A stretch of DNA of 64,000 bases from DASPRM01 sp035319065 (GCA_035319065.1 DATHDM010000316.1:14205-78204); one strand, 5' to 3'. Counted from the first letter of the stretch, positions 41,623-51,224 are shown. Notes: generated by a model from the sequence alone, not told the origin. A program made the numbers and translations.

Positions 41623-43892
41623 GGCTGCGCGCCTGCGCCCGTGGTGGCGGCAGAACCCGGCATCAACTCGCGTTCGAAGTGAGACTCGATGCGGTGAAAC
41701 AGGTGGGTGCGCGCCTCCGCCCCGGAAATCGAGTGCGTCTTATTGGGATAAAGCTCGAGATCGTAGGGAACACCACTCTTGATCAGCCCCTGGATCATCT
41801 GCACCGTGTTCTGGAAGTGCACGTTGTCGTCGCTCGTCCCATGCACCATGAGCAGATGCCCCTTGAGGTCGGCGGCGCTGGATGTCGGCGAACTGGCGTT
41901 GTAGCCGGCTTCGTTGCTCTGGGGCAGGCCCATGTAGCGCTCGGTGTAGATCGAATCGTAAAGTTTCCAGTTGGAGACCGGGGCTACGGCGACGCCGGCC
42001 TTAAAGCGGTTGGAGTGAGTCAGGGCATAGAGCGTCATGTAGCCTCCGTAGCTCCACCCCCAGAAGCCAAGCCGGCTGGAGTCGAGTTGAGGATAGCGCT
42101 CGAGTACCTGATCGAGCGCCGCCAACTGATCCTGCAGTTCAACCTTGCCGAACTCGAGCCGTAGCGCCGCGGCGAACTCCCGCCCACGGGCAGCCATACC
42201 ACGATTGTCGACCCGCAATATGGCGAAGCCCCGGCGCGCCATCAGCTGATCGAACAGCGAGTTGGCGCCTCCCCAGTCGTCGTTCACGCGTTGCGCCCCG
42301 GGCCCGCCGTAGGGGTTGAGGATGAGCGGGATTCGCCCCGAGCTTTGTGGCGGCAGCAACAACTGCCCGTACAGCCTGGTGGCTCCATCGGCCGCCTTCA
42401 GTTCCAGCCACTCCGGCGTTATCAATCTGTAGCCATCGAGGCTGCGCGACTCCCAGAAGGTCTGGCATGCCCCTCCGGTACGGCACAAAGAGAGTCTTGG
42501 CGGAATCATCAGCGCGGTGAAGCGATCGACGTAGTGGCTGCCGTCGTTGGAAAACAACGCCTGGTGAGTGCCCTTCTCCTGGCTTACGCGGTGGAAGTCG
42601 CTGCCATCCAACTTAACTGCGAACAACTGGCGCTGTTTGGCATCCTCTGCGTTCGCAGTGAGAAAGACCGTGCCCGCGGTCTCATCCACGTAGTTCAGCT
42701 TGAAAACTTCAAAGTCACCCTTGGTAAGCTGAGCAATCAACCGGCCCTCTGCGGCCAACGGGCTCCCCTTATCGAAGCCGAAGAGGTAGAGATGCTCATG
42801 GCCATCGCGCCAACTTTCCCACAGAAATCGGTCGCCCGATTTCAGCACGCGAAGACTGTCGTTCGCCTCGACCCAAGGGCTGCCAGTCTCGCTCAGCACT
42901 TGCCGCGTGTGCCCGTTGCCGGCGTCGGCAAAATACAAATCGAGCCGGTTCTGCAGGCGGTTCAGCACCTCGAAGTAAAGCAGGCCTTCACGCACCCAAC
43001 CGAAACGGGGGATATAGAAATTCTTGGGGTCATCGCCGAAGTCGATCCAGCGTACTTTTCCGCCATTGGCATTCACGACTCCCAGGCGAACTTCGGGATT
43101 GGGATCGCCTGCTTTCGGGTACTTCTGGTTCTCCACCCGCGGATGCATTGGCAGCCAGTCGGTAATGGGATAAGTAGGGACCGGCTTTTCGTTCATCTGC
43201 AGAAACACGATCTGCTTGTTGTCAGGCGACCAGAAATAGTTGCTGCGCACATTGAGTTCTTCGGCGTAGACCCAATCAACCTCACCGTTCAAGGTGTCGT
43301 CGCCGTCCGAGTGAGTGAGCGGACGTTCACCGCCATCGGGCAAGGGCCGCACCCACAGGTCGTGCTTGCGGATGTAAGCGACGTGATGCCCGTCGGGGGA
43401 AAACTTCGGATCGGTGCTGGGATCGGGAGAAGACGTCAACTGCACGCCGGTGCCGCTTTCCAGGCCGAAATACCAGAGCTGCCCGTGGGAATCGAAAAGC
43501 AGGTGCTGCGAATCGGGTGCCCAGTGGTAGGCCGCTACCGCGTAGCGCGTGGTCCATTCCTTCTGGCGCTCGTCGGCAATCTTGGTGGCAGGTGGCGCCA
43601 GCGACGACAGCTTAGTTTCCCCCACCAGCACTGCCTTCTTCCCGCCGGCCGCATCCACGTACCATAGTTCCCCGTGGTCTCCGGCGTCGTCCCGCTGTAC
43701 AAAGGAAATTCTGGTTCCGTCGGGACTCCACTCCAGCGTCTCCGGCGTTCGGCCCGTCACACCGCCTTCGGCAAAGATCGCCTCGATGGTGAGCTCCCCC
43801 TTGGAGTTTTGAGTTTGCGCGCTCAAGGGGACAGCGAGCAACGCAGCCAGGATCAGAGAAGGAAGGGCCAGCAGCCGTGGAGTTGGTTTCAT
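41619..43892 (-). CDS. S9 family peptidase (dipeptidyl peptidase IV-like)
   Basis: A 757-residue exported serine peptidase. Signal peptide ends near PLSAQTQ. The N-terminal two thirds form a beta-propeller (repeated WSPDG, FSPDG and YWFSPD units), and the C-terminal part is the alpha/beta hydrolase with the nucleophile in GWSYGG, the Asp in GTSDDNVH and the His in NKTHSI. The DPP IV-type EVDWVYAEELNVRSN in the propeller holds the double Glu that binds the peptide N-terminus. It probably removes dipeptides in the periplasm. AGGAG five bases before ATG supports the start. The next gene overlaps by four bases. Confidence 0.93.
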   Translation of the reverse strand: MKPTPRLLALPSLILAALLAVPLSAQTQNSKGELTIEAIFAEGGVTGRTPETLEWSPDGTRISFVQRDDAGDHGELWYVDAAGGKKAVLVGETKLSSLAPPATKIADERQKEWTTRYAVAAYHWAPDSQHLLFDSHGQLWYFGLESGTGVQLTSSPDPSTDPKFSPDGHHVAYIRKHDLWVRPLPDGGERPLTHSDGDDTLNGEVDWVYAEELNVRSNYFWSPDNKQIVFLQMNEKPVPTYPITDWLPMHPRVENQKYPKAGDPNPEVRLGVVNANGGKVRWIDFGDDPKNFYIPRFGWVREGLLYFEVLNRLQNRLDLYFADAGNGHTRQVLSETGSPWVEANDSLRVLKSGDRFLWESWRDGHEHLYLFGFDKGSPLAAEGRLIAQLTKGDFEVFKLNYVDETAGTVFLTANAEDAKQRQLFAVKLDGSDFHRVSQEKGTHQALFSNDGSHYVDRFTALMIPPRLSLCRTGGACQTFWESRSLDGYRLITPEWLELKAADGATRLYGQLLLPPQSSGRIPLILNPYGGPGAQRVNDDWGGANSLFDQLMARRGFAILRVDNRGMAARGREFAAALRLEFGKVELQDQLAALDQVLERYPQLDSSRLGFWGWSYGGYMTLYALTHSNRFKAGVAVAPVSNWKLYDSIYTERYMGLPQSNEAGYNASSPTSSAADLKGHLLMVHGTSDDNVHFQNTVQMIQGLIKSGVPYDLELYPNKTHSISGAEARTHLFHRIESHFERELMPGSAATTGAGAQP

Positions 43893-44086
43893 TTACGCTC
43901 CTGCGATTCCAATCAGTGTGCAGAGGAAAACCCAAAAGTTTACAACGCCTGGCAGGGTGGCGCGGACACTGCGGTCCGGCGTTCATGCCCCCAGCGGGTT
44001 CGGCGGCCCGGAGATCCCCCGCACCCCCCTCCCGCCCTCGTAGCAGCGATCGCTCAGCGTGTTACAATTTGGCCAACTGGCCCTCC

Positions 44087-44860
44087 ATGAATTCTGATCT
44101 TCAGAACCTGATCGAGCTGCAGAAAGTCGACCGGGAAATCGCTCGTCTAAGTGCGGAAATTGCCGCTTTGCCAAGGCGAGTGGCGGCCATCGAGGAGAAA
44201 CTCCGCTCCACCCGGGAGCGCATGGAGGCCGCCAAGGGAGTCCTGAAGGCCGACGAGCAGGCTCGCCGCAAGTACGAGGGCGAAATCCAGTCGCTGCAGC
44301 AGAAAATTTCCAAGTACCGCGAGCAACAGTTGGCGGTGAAAACCAACCAGGAATACAAGGCCCTGACCCATGAGGTTGGGTTTGCCGAGCAGCAGATTCG
44401 CAGCTGTGAGGACAAGATCCTGGAGATCATGGTCAACGCCGAAGACAAGGAACGCATCGTCAAGCAGGCCGAAGGCGAGCTGAAAACCCACAGCGCCGCT
44501 ATCGAGAAGGAGAAAGCGGAGGCGCGGTCGCGCACCGCGGAGGACGAAAGGCTGCTCGCCGAGTTCAAGGCCCAGCGTGAGAGCCTCCGTTCCGCGACCA
44601 ACCCGGATGCGCTCCGCCATTACGATCGCGTGCTCAAGCTGCGGGGCAGCGCCATTGCGGAAGCCATCGATCATCGCTGCTCGGCATGCCAGGTTATGCT
44701 GCGGCCACAGGTATTCAATGAAGTGCAGAGCAACCAGCAGGTCATTACCTGCGATTCCTGCAATCGGATTCTGTTCTACGACCCATCGCGCGAGCCGGAA
44801 GCGGTGAGTGAGCCGGAGACAGCGGAGAAGTCCGTCGCGGACAATCTTCCCGCTCACTGA
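44087..44860 (+). CDS. Coiled-coil protein with C4 zinc-ribbon (CdsZ-like)
   Basis: A 257-residue protein. Residues 1-190 are almost all coiled coil (LIELQKVDREIARLSAEIAALPRR and following heptads); residues 205-235 form a zinc ribbon with CSAC and CDSC separated by about 24 residues. The family, sometimes called CdsZ in Chlamydia, is widespread and its role is unclear; a link to nucleic-acid or secretion functions has been suggested. A TACAAT box lies 18 bases before the ATG (44063-44068). A TPR gene follows after 22 bases on the same strand. Confidence 0.85.
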   Translation: MNSDLQNLIELQKVDREIARLSAEIAALPRRVAAIEEKLRSTRERMEAAKGVLKADEQARRKYEGEIQSLQQKISKYREQQLAVKTNQEYKALTHEVGFAEQQIRSCEDKILEIMVNAEDKERIVKQAEGELKTHSAAIEKEKAEARSRTAEDERLLAEFKAQRESLRSATNPDALRHYDRVLKLRGSAIAEAIDHRCSACQVMLRPQVFNEVQSNQQVITCDSCNRILFYDPSREPEAVSEPETAEKSVADNLPAH

Positions 44861-44882
44861 CACACCGCCGGGGAGGTGGATC

Positions 44883-45896
44883 ATGCGCGCACGTCGCTCT
44901 TACCTGCTTACCTTGCTTCTCATGCTTGTGAATCTCGCCCTGTTCGGCCAGGGTCAGCCTCGGCGCAACGCTCCGCAGACGAGCAATACGCTGCAGATCC
45001 GCATCACCGCTGAAAACGATCGAGCTCTTTCCGACGAGCGTCTGCGAGTGCAGCTTCTCAACGCCGGCGGCGTGCCCCTTACCGAAACATTCTCCTCGCC
45101 CGAAGGCTATGCCGAATTCGGTGAGGTTGGCCCCGGCAATTACCAGGTCCACGTGACCGGCAACTCGATTGAACCGACTACCAGCGAAATGTTCACGATT
45201 CAGTCCGGCGGCAGTGTGCCTACCATCTATATTCAAGCCAAACTCAAGTCTTCGGCTGGGGAAAGCCCGGCTCCTCCGCGGGTCGGCGCCATCATTTCGA
45301 TGTCCGACCTCAACGCCCCGCCGAAGGCAAGGGCCGAGCTGGACAAGGGCAACGAAGCCTTCGCCAAGGACGATTTGAAGACGGCCAGCGAAAGGTTTCA
45401 GAAAGCCATCGCACTCTACCCTCAATACGCGCGCGCCTACAACAATCTGGGGGTAGTGGAGATGCGCCAGGGAGAAAAGGATCAGGCCAAAGCCAACTTT
45501 GAGAAGTCGGTGAGCCTGGACGAGCGCTTCGTACCCGGCTACATCAACCTCGCGCGCCAGGCCCTAAGCAACGACAATGCGGCCGATGCCACGGCGCAGC
45601 TCAAGAAGGCGCTGGCCGTCGATCCCAACCACGCCGAGGCGCTGGCGCTGATGGCTCGCGCCCTCTACATCAGCAAGAATTACGACGAGGCACTGACGGT
45701 TGCACAGCGCGTGCACACCCTGCCTCACGACCACTATTCCGAGGTGCATCTGATTGCCGGAAACGTGCTGATGGCGGAAGGCCAGCCCAAAGAAGCGGCA
45801 GTGGAGTTCACGATATACCTGAAAGAAAACCCCGACAGCCCGCGCGCCACAGCCGTACGCCAGATGCTGGCCAAGCTGCAGGCGCAAGCACAGTAA
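44883..45896 (+). CDS. Exported protein with carboxypeptidase-regulatory-like domain and TPR repeats
   Basis: A 337-residue protein. Signal peptide at residues 1-23 (YLLTLLLMLVNLALFGQ), a beta-sandwich like the carboxypeptidase regulatory domain at about 40-120 (LRVQLLNAGGVPLTETFSSPEGYAEFGEVGPGNYQV), and TPR repeats from about residue 150 (AKDDLKTASERFQKAIALYPQYARAYNNLGVVEM and four further units). This domain pairing is typical of acidobacterial surface proteins. ATG 44883 follows GGGGAGG at a good distance. An upstream in-frame extension overlapping the previous gene was rejected. Function unknown. Confidence 0.8.
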   Translation: MRARRSYLLTLLLMLVNLALFGQGQPRRNAPQTSNTLQIRITAENDRALSDERLRVQLLNAGGVPLTETFSSPEGYAEFGEVGPGNYQVHVTGNSIEPTTSEMFTIQSGGSVPTIYIQAKLKSSAGESPAPPRVGAIISMSDLNAPPKARAELDKGNEAFAKDDLKTASERFQKAIALYPQYARAYNNLGVVEMRQGEKDQAKANFEKSVSLDERFVPGYINLARQALSNDNAADATAQLKKALAVDPNHAEALALMARALYISKNYDEALTVAQRVHTLPHDHYSEVHLIAGNVLMAEGQPKEAAVEFTIYLKENPDSPRATAVRQMLAKLQAQAQ

Positions 45897-45913
45897 TCGA
45901 CCACGTCCCGGTT

Positions 45914-47092
45914 GTGAACGTGAGCCCGCGGGCGGCGGCGCGCCTGCGCCACGGCCACGTCTGGGTCTATCGCTCAGACCTCGCCGCCTCGAGCCCTCTT
46001 CCCCCCGGATCCGTTGTCGAGGTGGCGGACGAAGCCGGAAATGTCATTGGGTCCGCGTTCTACAGCAGCTCTTCGCAGATTGCGCTCCGCATCATCTGGA
46101 GCGGGGGCCAGCCCGCTCCGGACCCCTCTTCCCTGGTTGAAGAGCGCGTGCGCGCAGCCGTAGGCCTGCGCCAAACTCTGGTAAGCAATTCCAATGCCTA
46201 CCGCCTTGTTTTTGGCGAAGCCGATCAGCTGCCGGGAATCATCGCCGATCGCTACAACGATGTCTTGACCGTGCAGTTTCTGACCCAAGGCACAGATCGT
46301 GATGCGATACGAAATGCCGTCGTCCGCACCCTGGCCGACGAACTGAAGCCTGCGGCCATTGTGGAGCGCGTCGACGGGCGAATCCGCGAGCTTGAGCATC
46401 TGCCTCCGCGCCAATCCGGGATGCTTCTGGGTGAAACCAGCGCCACCATTATCCAGATGAATGGCATCCAGTTTCACTACGACGGCATGCAGGGCCAGAA
46501 GACCGGGGCCTTTCTCGACCAACGTGAAAACTACGCTGCTGCCGGCCGATACGCGCAGGGTGAGGCCCTGGATGTGTTCACCTATCAGGGAGGTTTTGCC
46601 CTTCACCTCGCCCCTCGTTGTGCGAAGGTCACGGCCGTCGATAGCTCGCGTCCGGCGCTGGAAGCCGCAGAGCGCAACGAGCAACTGAACCGCTCAACCG
46701 GTGACCGTCCCGAGATCGAATGGATTGAGGGGAATGCGTTTGATCTGCTGAAGGACTATGCCACATCGCGAATGCAGTACGACACCATCGTGCTCGACCC
46801 CCCCGCCTTCGCCAAAACCCGGCGCGACCTGCCCAACGCATTACGCGGCTACAAGGAGCTGAATCTTCGCGCCATGAAGATGCTGCGTTCGGGCGGAATT
46901 CTTGTGACCTGCACCTGCTCCCACCACGTGCCAGAGCACGATTTTCTGGAAGTGCTGCGGTCGGCCGCCGCCGATGCTCGCCGCTCCCCCCGCATTCTCG
47001 AGAAACGCGGCCAGGCCAAGGACCATCCGGTTCTGCTCGCGGTTCCCGAAACCAGCTACCTGAAGTGCCTCATCCTGCAATTCACCGCCTGA
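45914..47092 (+). CDS. rlmI: 23S rRNA m5C methyltransferase, RlmI-like
   Basis: A 392-residue protein: PUA domain at residues 1-75 (RLRHGHVWVYRSDL), then the RlmI-type insert and SAM methyltransferase. Key blocks are LPGIIADRYND, GAFLDQRENY, ALDVFTYQGGFALHLA and the catalytic VLDPPAFAKTR with a late CTCSHHV holding the catalytic Cys. RlmI methylates C1962 of 23S rRNA in E. coli; a function on another cytidine is possible. The start is GTG 18 bases after the TPR stop, so co-transcription is likely. Alternative: a related YccW-type methyltransferase with other specificity. Confidence 0.85.
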   Translation: MNVSPRAAARLRHGHVWVYRSDLAASSPLPPGSVVEVADEAGNVIGSAFYSSSSQIALRIIWSGGQPAPDPSSLVEERVRAAVGLRQTLVSNSNAYRLVFGEADQLPGIIADRYNDVLTVQFLTQGTDRDAIRNAVVRTLADELKPAAIVERVDGRIRELEHLPPRQSGMLLGETSATIIQMNGIQFHYDGMQGQKTGAFLDQRENYAAAGRYAQGEALDVFTYQGGFALHLAPRCAKVTAVDSSRPALEAAERNEQLNRSTGDRPEIEWIEGNAFDLLKDYATSRMQYDTIVLDPPAFAKTRRDLPNALRGYKELNLRAMKMLRSGGILVTCTCSHHVPEHDFLEVLRSAAADARRSPRILEKRGQAKDHPVLLAVPETSYLKCLILQFTA

Positions 47093-47110
47093 GCGCGGCA
47101 TGGGGGACGG

Positions 47111-47136
47111 GTGCGGCGCGGCTGAAGCTGCGCGCT
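47111..47136. repeat. REP-like 26-bp element, copy 1
   Basis: Begins GTGCGGCGCG and ends TGCGCGCT; the core GCGCGGC and its near-complement GCTGCGC make a small hairpin around TGAA. It matches the copy at 63315-63340 in 24 of 26 positions. Both copies are intergenic. Confidence 0.5.
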
Positions 47137-47181
47137 ATCAAGCGCATCCGATGGGGCGTGGGCCAACAAGCCAGGCAACGA

Positions 47182-47712
47182 TCAGTCCCAGCCCATCCGC
47201 TGCCTTAGGCCGGTGATGTGGGCGACGTGATGGCGCCCGTGCCAGGCATAGAGCGCCAGCAGATAGTCGAGGTCAATGGTTCCAATCTCAGGATGGACGA
47301 GGGGACGGCGCCATTGCTCGGGAGTCATCGATCGCAACAGCAGAACCCAGCGGTGGTGAAGGGCGTCCATGAGGTTGAGGGAAACCTCGACGGGGGCGGA
47401 CGTGGCGTCAGTCAATTCGGCCCAAAGCTTCTCATCGTAGGTGCGGATGCTTGGCTGGTTCTCGGTGAGAGCCAGGCGAAAGCGAGTGTAGCTGTTGAGG
47501 TGGCTGTCAGGAACGTGATGGACGACCTGGCGCACGGTCCAGCCTCCGGGGCGGTAGGGCGTGTCGAGTTGCGCTTCACTGAGGCCGGAAACGGCGGAGC
47601 GCAGCTTCGCGGGTGCAGCTCCTATTTGTTGAATGCAATCCAGGCGCTGCTGATCGTTGAGCGGCCCGGCGTAAGCAAACTTGCCGACCGGGAAACGAAG
47701 ATCTTCTGCCAT
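47182..47712 (-). CDS. DinB/YfiT-family putative metal-dependent hydrolase
   Basis: A 176-residue DinB-superfamily protein without a signal peptide. The N-terminal FPVGKFAYAGPLNDQQRLDCI is typical of the YfiT/BstA group, and the three metal-ligand His residues are in VVHHVPDSHLNSY and WHGRHHVAHI. YfiT is a zinc protein; BstA is a bacillithiol transferase, but bacillithiol use here is unproven. The ATG is followed upstream by GGAGGTTCC, a good ribosome site. It converges with the RlmI gene. Confidence 0.88.
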   Translation of the reverse strand: MAEDLRFPVGKFAYAGPLNDQQRLDCIQQIGAAPAKLRSAVSGLSEAQLDTPYRPGGWTVRQVVHHVPDSHLNSYTRFRLALTENQPSIRTYDEKLWAELTDATSAPVEVSLNLMDALHHRWVLLLRSMTPEQWRRPLVHPEIGTIDLDYLLALYAWHGRHHVAHITGLRQRMGWD

Positions 47713-48006
47713 GGAACCTCCGGAAGACGGTCAACTGGGGGCGCAGCTATGAATTTTGGCGACGCGCACCTGCTGTCTTTTAACCGGGGCGCCAAGAATC
47801 GCCCACAAGCAGGTCGTAAATTCCTTCCATCTATTGCGCCGGCCCGTCGCGCCTTCTAGAATACCGCACTCTAATCATGGGCGGCTTTGACAGCCGCCAG
47901 CCACGAAACCAGCCCTGTTTCCCGATCACTTGTGTTTCCCAGCCTCCCCCGGGGCAGAGGCTCCCAAACTTCCATGGGGCCAGCGACAAGTCACGATCGC
48001 CTGAGG

Positions 48007-49110
48007 CTACTCGTACGCGAGGGCTTCGATGGGGTCCTTCTGGGCGGCCTTGAATGCCGGGTAGAGCGCCCCCAAGATCGCGCCGACGATAGCAATGGCC
48101 ACCGCGTAGCTGATCCAGCGCGGGTCGATCTGGATGGGCAAGGTGGGGAACCTGGTGGCGATGCCGCTGCGCGCGATAAAACTCAGAGCGATGCCGAGCA
48201 GGGTTCCGGCAACGGAGAGCAACAACGTCTCCCGAAGAACCACATTCATGATGTAGAGCTTGGAAGCTCCCATGGACTTGAGAATCCCGATTTCCCGGGT
48301 GCGTTCCATGACCGCGGTGTACATCGCCTGAAAGATCACGATGAAGCCGATGATGACGGCTACCGCGATCACCACCGTGATGAACTGGGAGAGGCCCGGG
48401 AGGTTCCCCGGGGTCATCATGCTCAGGTATTCCTGCATGGAGCGCACGACGTAAGACTGCATGCCGGGGATGCCGCGGATCTCCTGTGACACCAAGGCCG
48501 TATTGGCGGGATCATCGAGCTTGATATAGAAGATCGAGGCCTTTCCCTGTGCGCCAATCAGATTCTGCAGCGTGCCGAGGGGGAGGAACTTGCGCGCGCC
48601 TTTGCCGTGCTCCACGATTCCGGAGACCAGAAAGGGGTTGTTAAGGACCTCGATGGTGGAGCCTACCTTGATGTTCTTCCCGCTGGCATAGACGTCGTCG
48701 ACGATCGCATCGTTCGCATTCTGAAAGGGACCGCCCGACAGGAACTTGAAGGGGCCACCCAACTGCTGGAAGGAGTTGAGGTCGATGCCGTAGACGACCT
48801 CAACCGCTCCCGAGGTAGTGATCTGGGTAATCACCGGGGCTACAACCTTGACGTGGGGAAGCTGGCGAAGCATGTCGGCGACCTTGATAGGCGCTGGAGC
48901 GCCAGTGATCCCCTGCAGGAACGAGGAGCCCGGGGGCTGCACCATGAGGTCGGCGCCGATGCCCTGCTGGCGGGTCTTGGAGTCGTTCAGCATGCCCAGG
49001 GAGAGGCCCACGATCAGCAGGATGAGAGTTACCTCGACGGCGATGGCCACAATGCTGATCAGCGAGCGCATGGGCCGGTGCACCAGGTTGGCGAGAATCA
49101 TGCGATTCAT
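48007..49110 (-). CDS. FtsX/MacB-type ABC transporter permease
   Basis: A 367-residue permease. Helix 1 is at residues 17-42, the periplasmic MacB-like domain spans about 45-240, and three further helices run at 245-270, 290-315 and 340-362, the four-helix FtsX layout. EIGILKSMGASKLYI is the cytoplasmic coupling helix, and PIEALAYE is a typical C-terminus. No matching ATPase gene is in the window, so its nucleotide-binding partner is unknown. It lies 30 bases after a lipoprotein gene on the same strand, so both probably belong to the mltG transcript. Confidence 0.88.
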   Translation of the reverse strand: MNRMILANLVHRPMRSLISIVAIAVEVTLILLIVGLSLGMLNDSKTRQQGIGADLMVQPPGSSFLQGITGAPAPIKVADMLRQLPHVKVVAPVITQITTSGAVEVVYGIDLNSFQQLGGPFKFLSGGPFQNANDAIVDDVYASGKNIKVGSTIEVLNNPFLVSGIVEHGKGARKFLPLGTLQNLIGAQGKASIFYIKLDDPANTALVSQEIRGIPGMQSYVVRSMQEYLSMMTPGNLPGLSQFITVVIAVAVIIGFIVIFQAMYTAVMERTREIGILKSMGASKLYIMNVVLRETLLLSVAGTLLGIALSFIARSGIATRFPTLPIQIDPRWISYAVAIAIVGAILGALYPAFKAAQKDPIEALAYE

Positions 49111-49140
49111 CGATTATCGAGTCTATCAGGCGGCCAGGGA

Positions 49141-50076
49141 CTAGCGGCGCTTGTCGCCGTTGCCGCCGGACTGGAGGGAACTGGAGGTGGCAGAAGACGG
49201 GCCCAGGGTGACCAACTGAGAGCCGGCAGGCTGGTTGAGCACAAACTGATCGTCGCTAAGGGGCTCGTTCAGGGTGAGCTTAACCACGGTGATGCCGACG
49301 GAATACTCCTCCTGAGGCCGCCAGATATCGATGTCGTAAGGGAATTGCACGCCGTTGACGTCTTTGAACTGGTTATAACGCACATCGGTGGCGATCCAGC
49401 CATTGCGGTCGTAAATGAACTGGCGGTAGGGAAGCAGGTCAGCCCGGCTGAAGATGATCTTGCGGGCCAGGTACCAGCCCTTGTCGCCGCGGACGATGAT
49501 GTCCACGAGATACTCCGCTTCTTGAACCTGCTTCTTGCTCTTCGGCTGAGGTACCAGCTCGGTGGCGTTCTCAAGCACGGCAATCTCGTTTTGCGGATTG
49601 GGGGGACGGAGAAGCAGGGCGTCGTGGATCACCTGGGGCCGCAGGTTCTCAAGGGCATTGGGCGAGGGCTGGGTAATCTCGTTCGAGCCGACGACAAACT
49701 TGTTCTTGGCGGGGATGGAGAGCTTGAAGCTGGAGCCGTCGCTGACCATGTCGAAGGCGCGGTTGCGTACGATGGGAAACAGCCCGATCATGCGCAGCAT
49801 CTGGGGATTACGCACCAGGACATAGCCGCGAATCTGCTGGTACTCGGTGATTTTGCCCTTGGTGGAGCCGCCAACCGAGGTGTCGATATCGACGGTCGCG
49901 TTGAGGGTGTGCATGGCCGCCGCCTGACGATTCAGGAACTGCAGCAGTTCATCGAGCGTGGCGGTTTTGGCGGAAGCCGAGGTTACCTGCGGGATGCGGC
50001 GCGACCGGAAGAGGCAACCAGTCGAGGAGAGGGTAAGCAAGAGCAGGGCGACGATAGAGAAGCGGCGCAACATCAT
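49141..50076 (-). CDS. Lipoprotein with LolA/DUF4292-like features
   Basis: A 311-residue lipoprotein: signal with lipobox LSSTGC, lipidated Cys21. The mature part begins with a helix (TLDELLQFLNRQAAAMHTLNATVDIDTS) and goes on with strands such as KITEYQQIRGYVLVRNPQMLRMIG and DLLPYRQFIYDRNGWIATDVRY, a layout like LolA or DUF4292 proteins. I infer an outer-membrane or inner-leaflet lipoprotein that handles lipid or hydrophobic cargo, but only by fold. Two adjacent ATG codons (50076, 50073) could start it. It lies between mltG and the FtsX-type permease, same strand, spacers 104 and 30 bases. Confidence 0.78.
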   Translation of the reverse strand: MMLRRFSIVALLLLTLSSTGCLFRSRRIPQVTSASAKTATLDELLQFLNRQAAAMHTLNATVDIDTSVGGSTKGKITEYQQIRGYVLVRNPQMLRMIGLFPIVRNRAFDMVSDGSSFKLSIPAKNKFVVGSNEITQPSPNALENLRPQVIHDALLLRPPNPQNEIAVLENATELVPQPKSKKQVQEAEYLVDIIVRGDKGWYLARKIIFSRADLLPYRQFIYDRNGWIATDVRYNQFKDVNGVQFPYDIDIWRPQEEYSVGITVVKLTLNEPLSDDQFVLNQPAGSQLVTLGPSSATSSSLQSGGNGDKRR

Positions 50077-50180
50077 TCCTGGGGTGACCTGACTTTCAGT
50101 ATATCGCCTGCCAAGCCAGCCGTGCCTGGTCAATTCTCAAGATGCAGGGCACACCTGGAGGCTTCAATTCAGCCACGGAA

Positions 50181-51224
50181 TCATGGCGCAGAGGTGTGGC
50201 GGATTCGGCTGGTGTGAATCTGGGGCGAAGGCGGTGCTTCCACCCGGGATCGGCGGTAGGCGCTGACGTTGCGGGAGTGCTCCTCCAAGGTGCGGGCAAA
50301 GCGGTGATGGCCGTTGCCGTCGCTGACGAAGTAGAGATAATCGGAGACTGCCGGGTGCATGGCGGCCTGAAGCGAAGCGCGGCCGGGATTAGCGATCGGT
50401 CCCGGAGGCAGGCCGAGGAATTTGTAGGTGTTGTAGGGCGACTCGGACTGCAGATCCGACTGGTGGATGGTCCCGGTATAGCGATGTTGCAGCTCGGCGG
50501 CATAGATGACGGTGGGATCGGCGTCCAGGGCCATCCCACGGTTCAACCGATTCTGATAGACGCTGGCGACGAGCTGCCTCTCTTCAGGGACAGCCGTCTC
50601 TTTTTCGACAATGGCGGCGAGGGTGACGATGCGATGCACGTCCTGGGTCAGGGACAGGGAGCGGGCCTCCTGGCGAAAGCGTCGCACCATGGAAGCCACA
50701 ATGTCCGGCATGGTCTGGGTGCGGGTGAAACCGTAGGTGTCGGGGAAGAGATAGCCTTCAAGCGACTGCGCCTGAGGATCGAACTCGCTCATCAAGGAGA
50801 CCTGGGCGCGGGCCGAATCGAGGAACTCCTGCTTCGTGCCTAACCCGGCGGCTTCGATCACGGCGGCGATCTCAAACATGTTGAAGCCTTCCGGGATTAC
50901 GACGGTGTGGATGAAGATGTCCCCACGCACCAGGCGCTCGTGAACCTGGGGAGCGGTTGCCGGGACGTCGAATCTGTACTCGCCGGCTTTCAGCGTAGCC
51001 GGGTCAGCGAAGTAGTGATACAGCAGGAAAGCGCGAGCGCTGCGGATGATTCCCTCCGCCTGCAGCGCGTTGGCTATGTGCTTCGTCGTCCAGCCGGGGC
51101 GCAGGAGGACGAACTTCGGCTCCGCCAGGCGAACTGGAGCCAGCAGTCCCCAAGCCAGCCACGCGCCAGCCAGCAGGACCACCAGCAACGCCACCGCCAC
51201 GACTTTGAGCAAAAACCGAAGCAA
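50181..51224 (-). CDS. mltG: Endolytic murein transglycosylase MltG
   Basis: MltG (YceG) cuts nascent peptidoglycan strands at the inner membrane and helps set glycan length. The 347-residue protein has one N-terminal membrane helix (FLLKVVAVALLVVLLAGAWLAWG), then the LysM-like and catalytic domains; the conserved blocks are GYLFPDTYGF, IVTLAAIVEKETA with the catalytic Glu, and ASVYQNRLNRGM. The start is TTG, with GGAGG about five bases upstream. ruvX lies upstream on the same strand; this ruvX-mltG neighbourhood is common in bacteria. Downstream are the lipoprotein and permease genes. Confidence 0.95.
   Translation of the reverse strand: MLRFLLKVVAVALLVVLLAGAWLAWGLLAPVRLAEPKFVLLRPGWTTKHIANALQAEGIIRSARAFLLYHYFADPATLKAGEYRFDVPATAPQVHERLVRGDIFIHTVVIPEGFNMFEIAAVIEAAGLGTKQEFLDSARAQVSLMSEFDPQAQSLEGYLFPDTYGFTRTQTMPDIVASMVRRFRQEARSLSLTQDVHRIVTLAAIVEKETAVPEERQLVASVYQNRLNRGMALDADPTVIYAAELQHRYTGTIHQSDLQSESPYNTYKFLGLPPGPIANPGRASLQAAMHPAVSDYLYFVSDGNGHHRFARTLEEHSRNVSAYRRSRVEAPPSPQIHTSRIRHTSAP

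Noticed and set aside
47880..47898. GGCGGCT/AGCCGCC hairpin downstream of the FtsX-type permease, as a terminator
   Set aside because: No T-tract on either strand and more than 100 bases from the stop codon.
48607..50217. A 536-codon open frame on the plus strand, antisense to the permease and lipoprotein genes
   Set aside because: The minus-strand frames code clearly recognisable proteins with signal, membrane helices and family motifs; the plus frame is a GC-driven shadow with no domain and biased composition.
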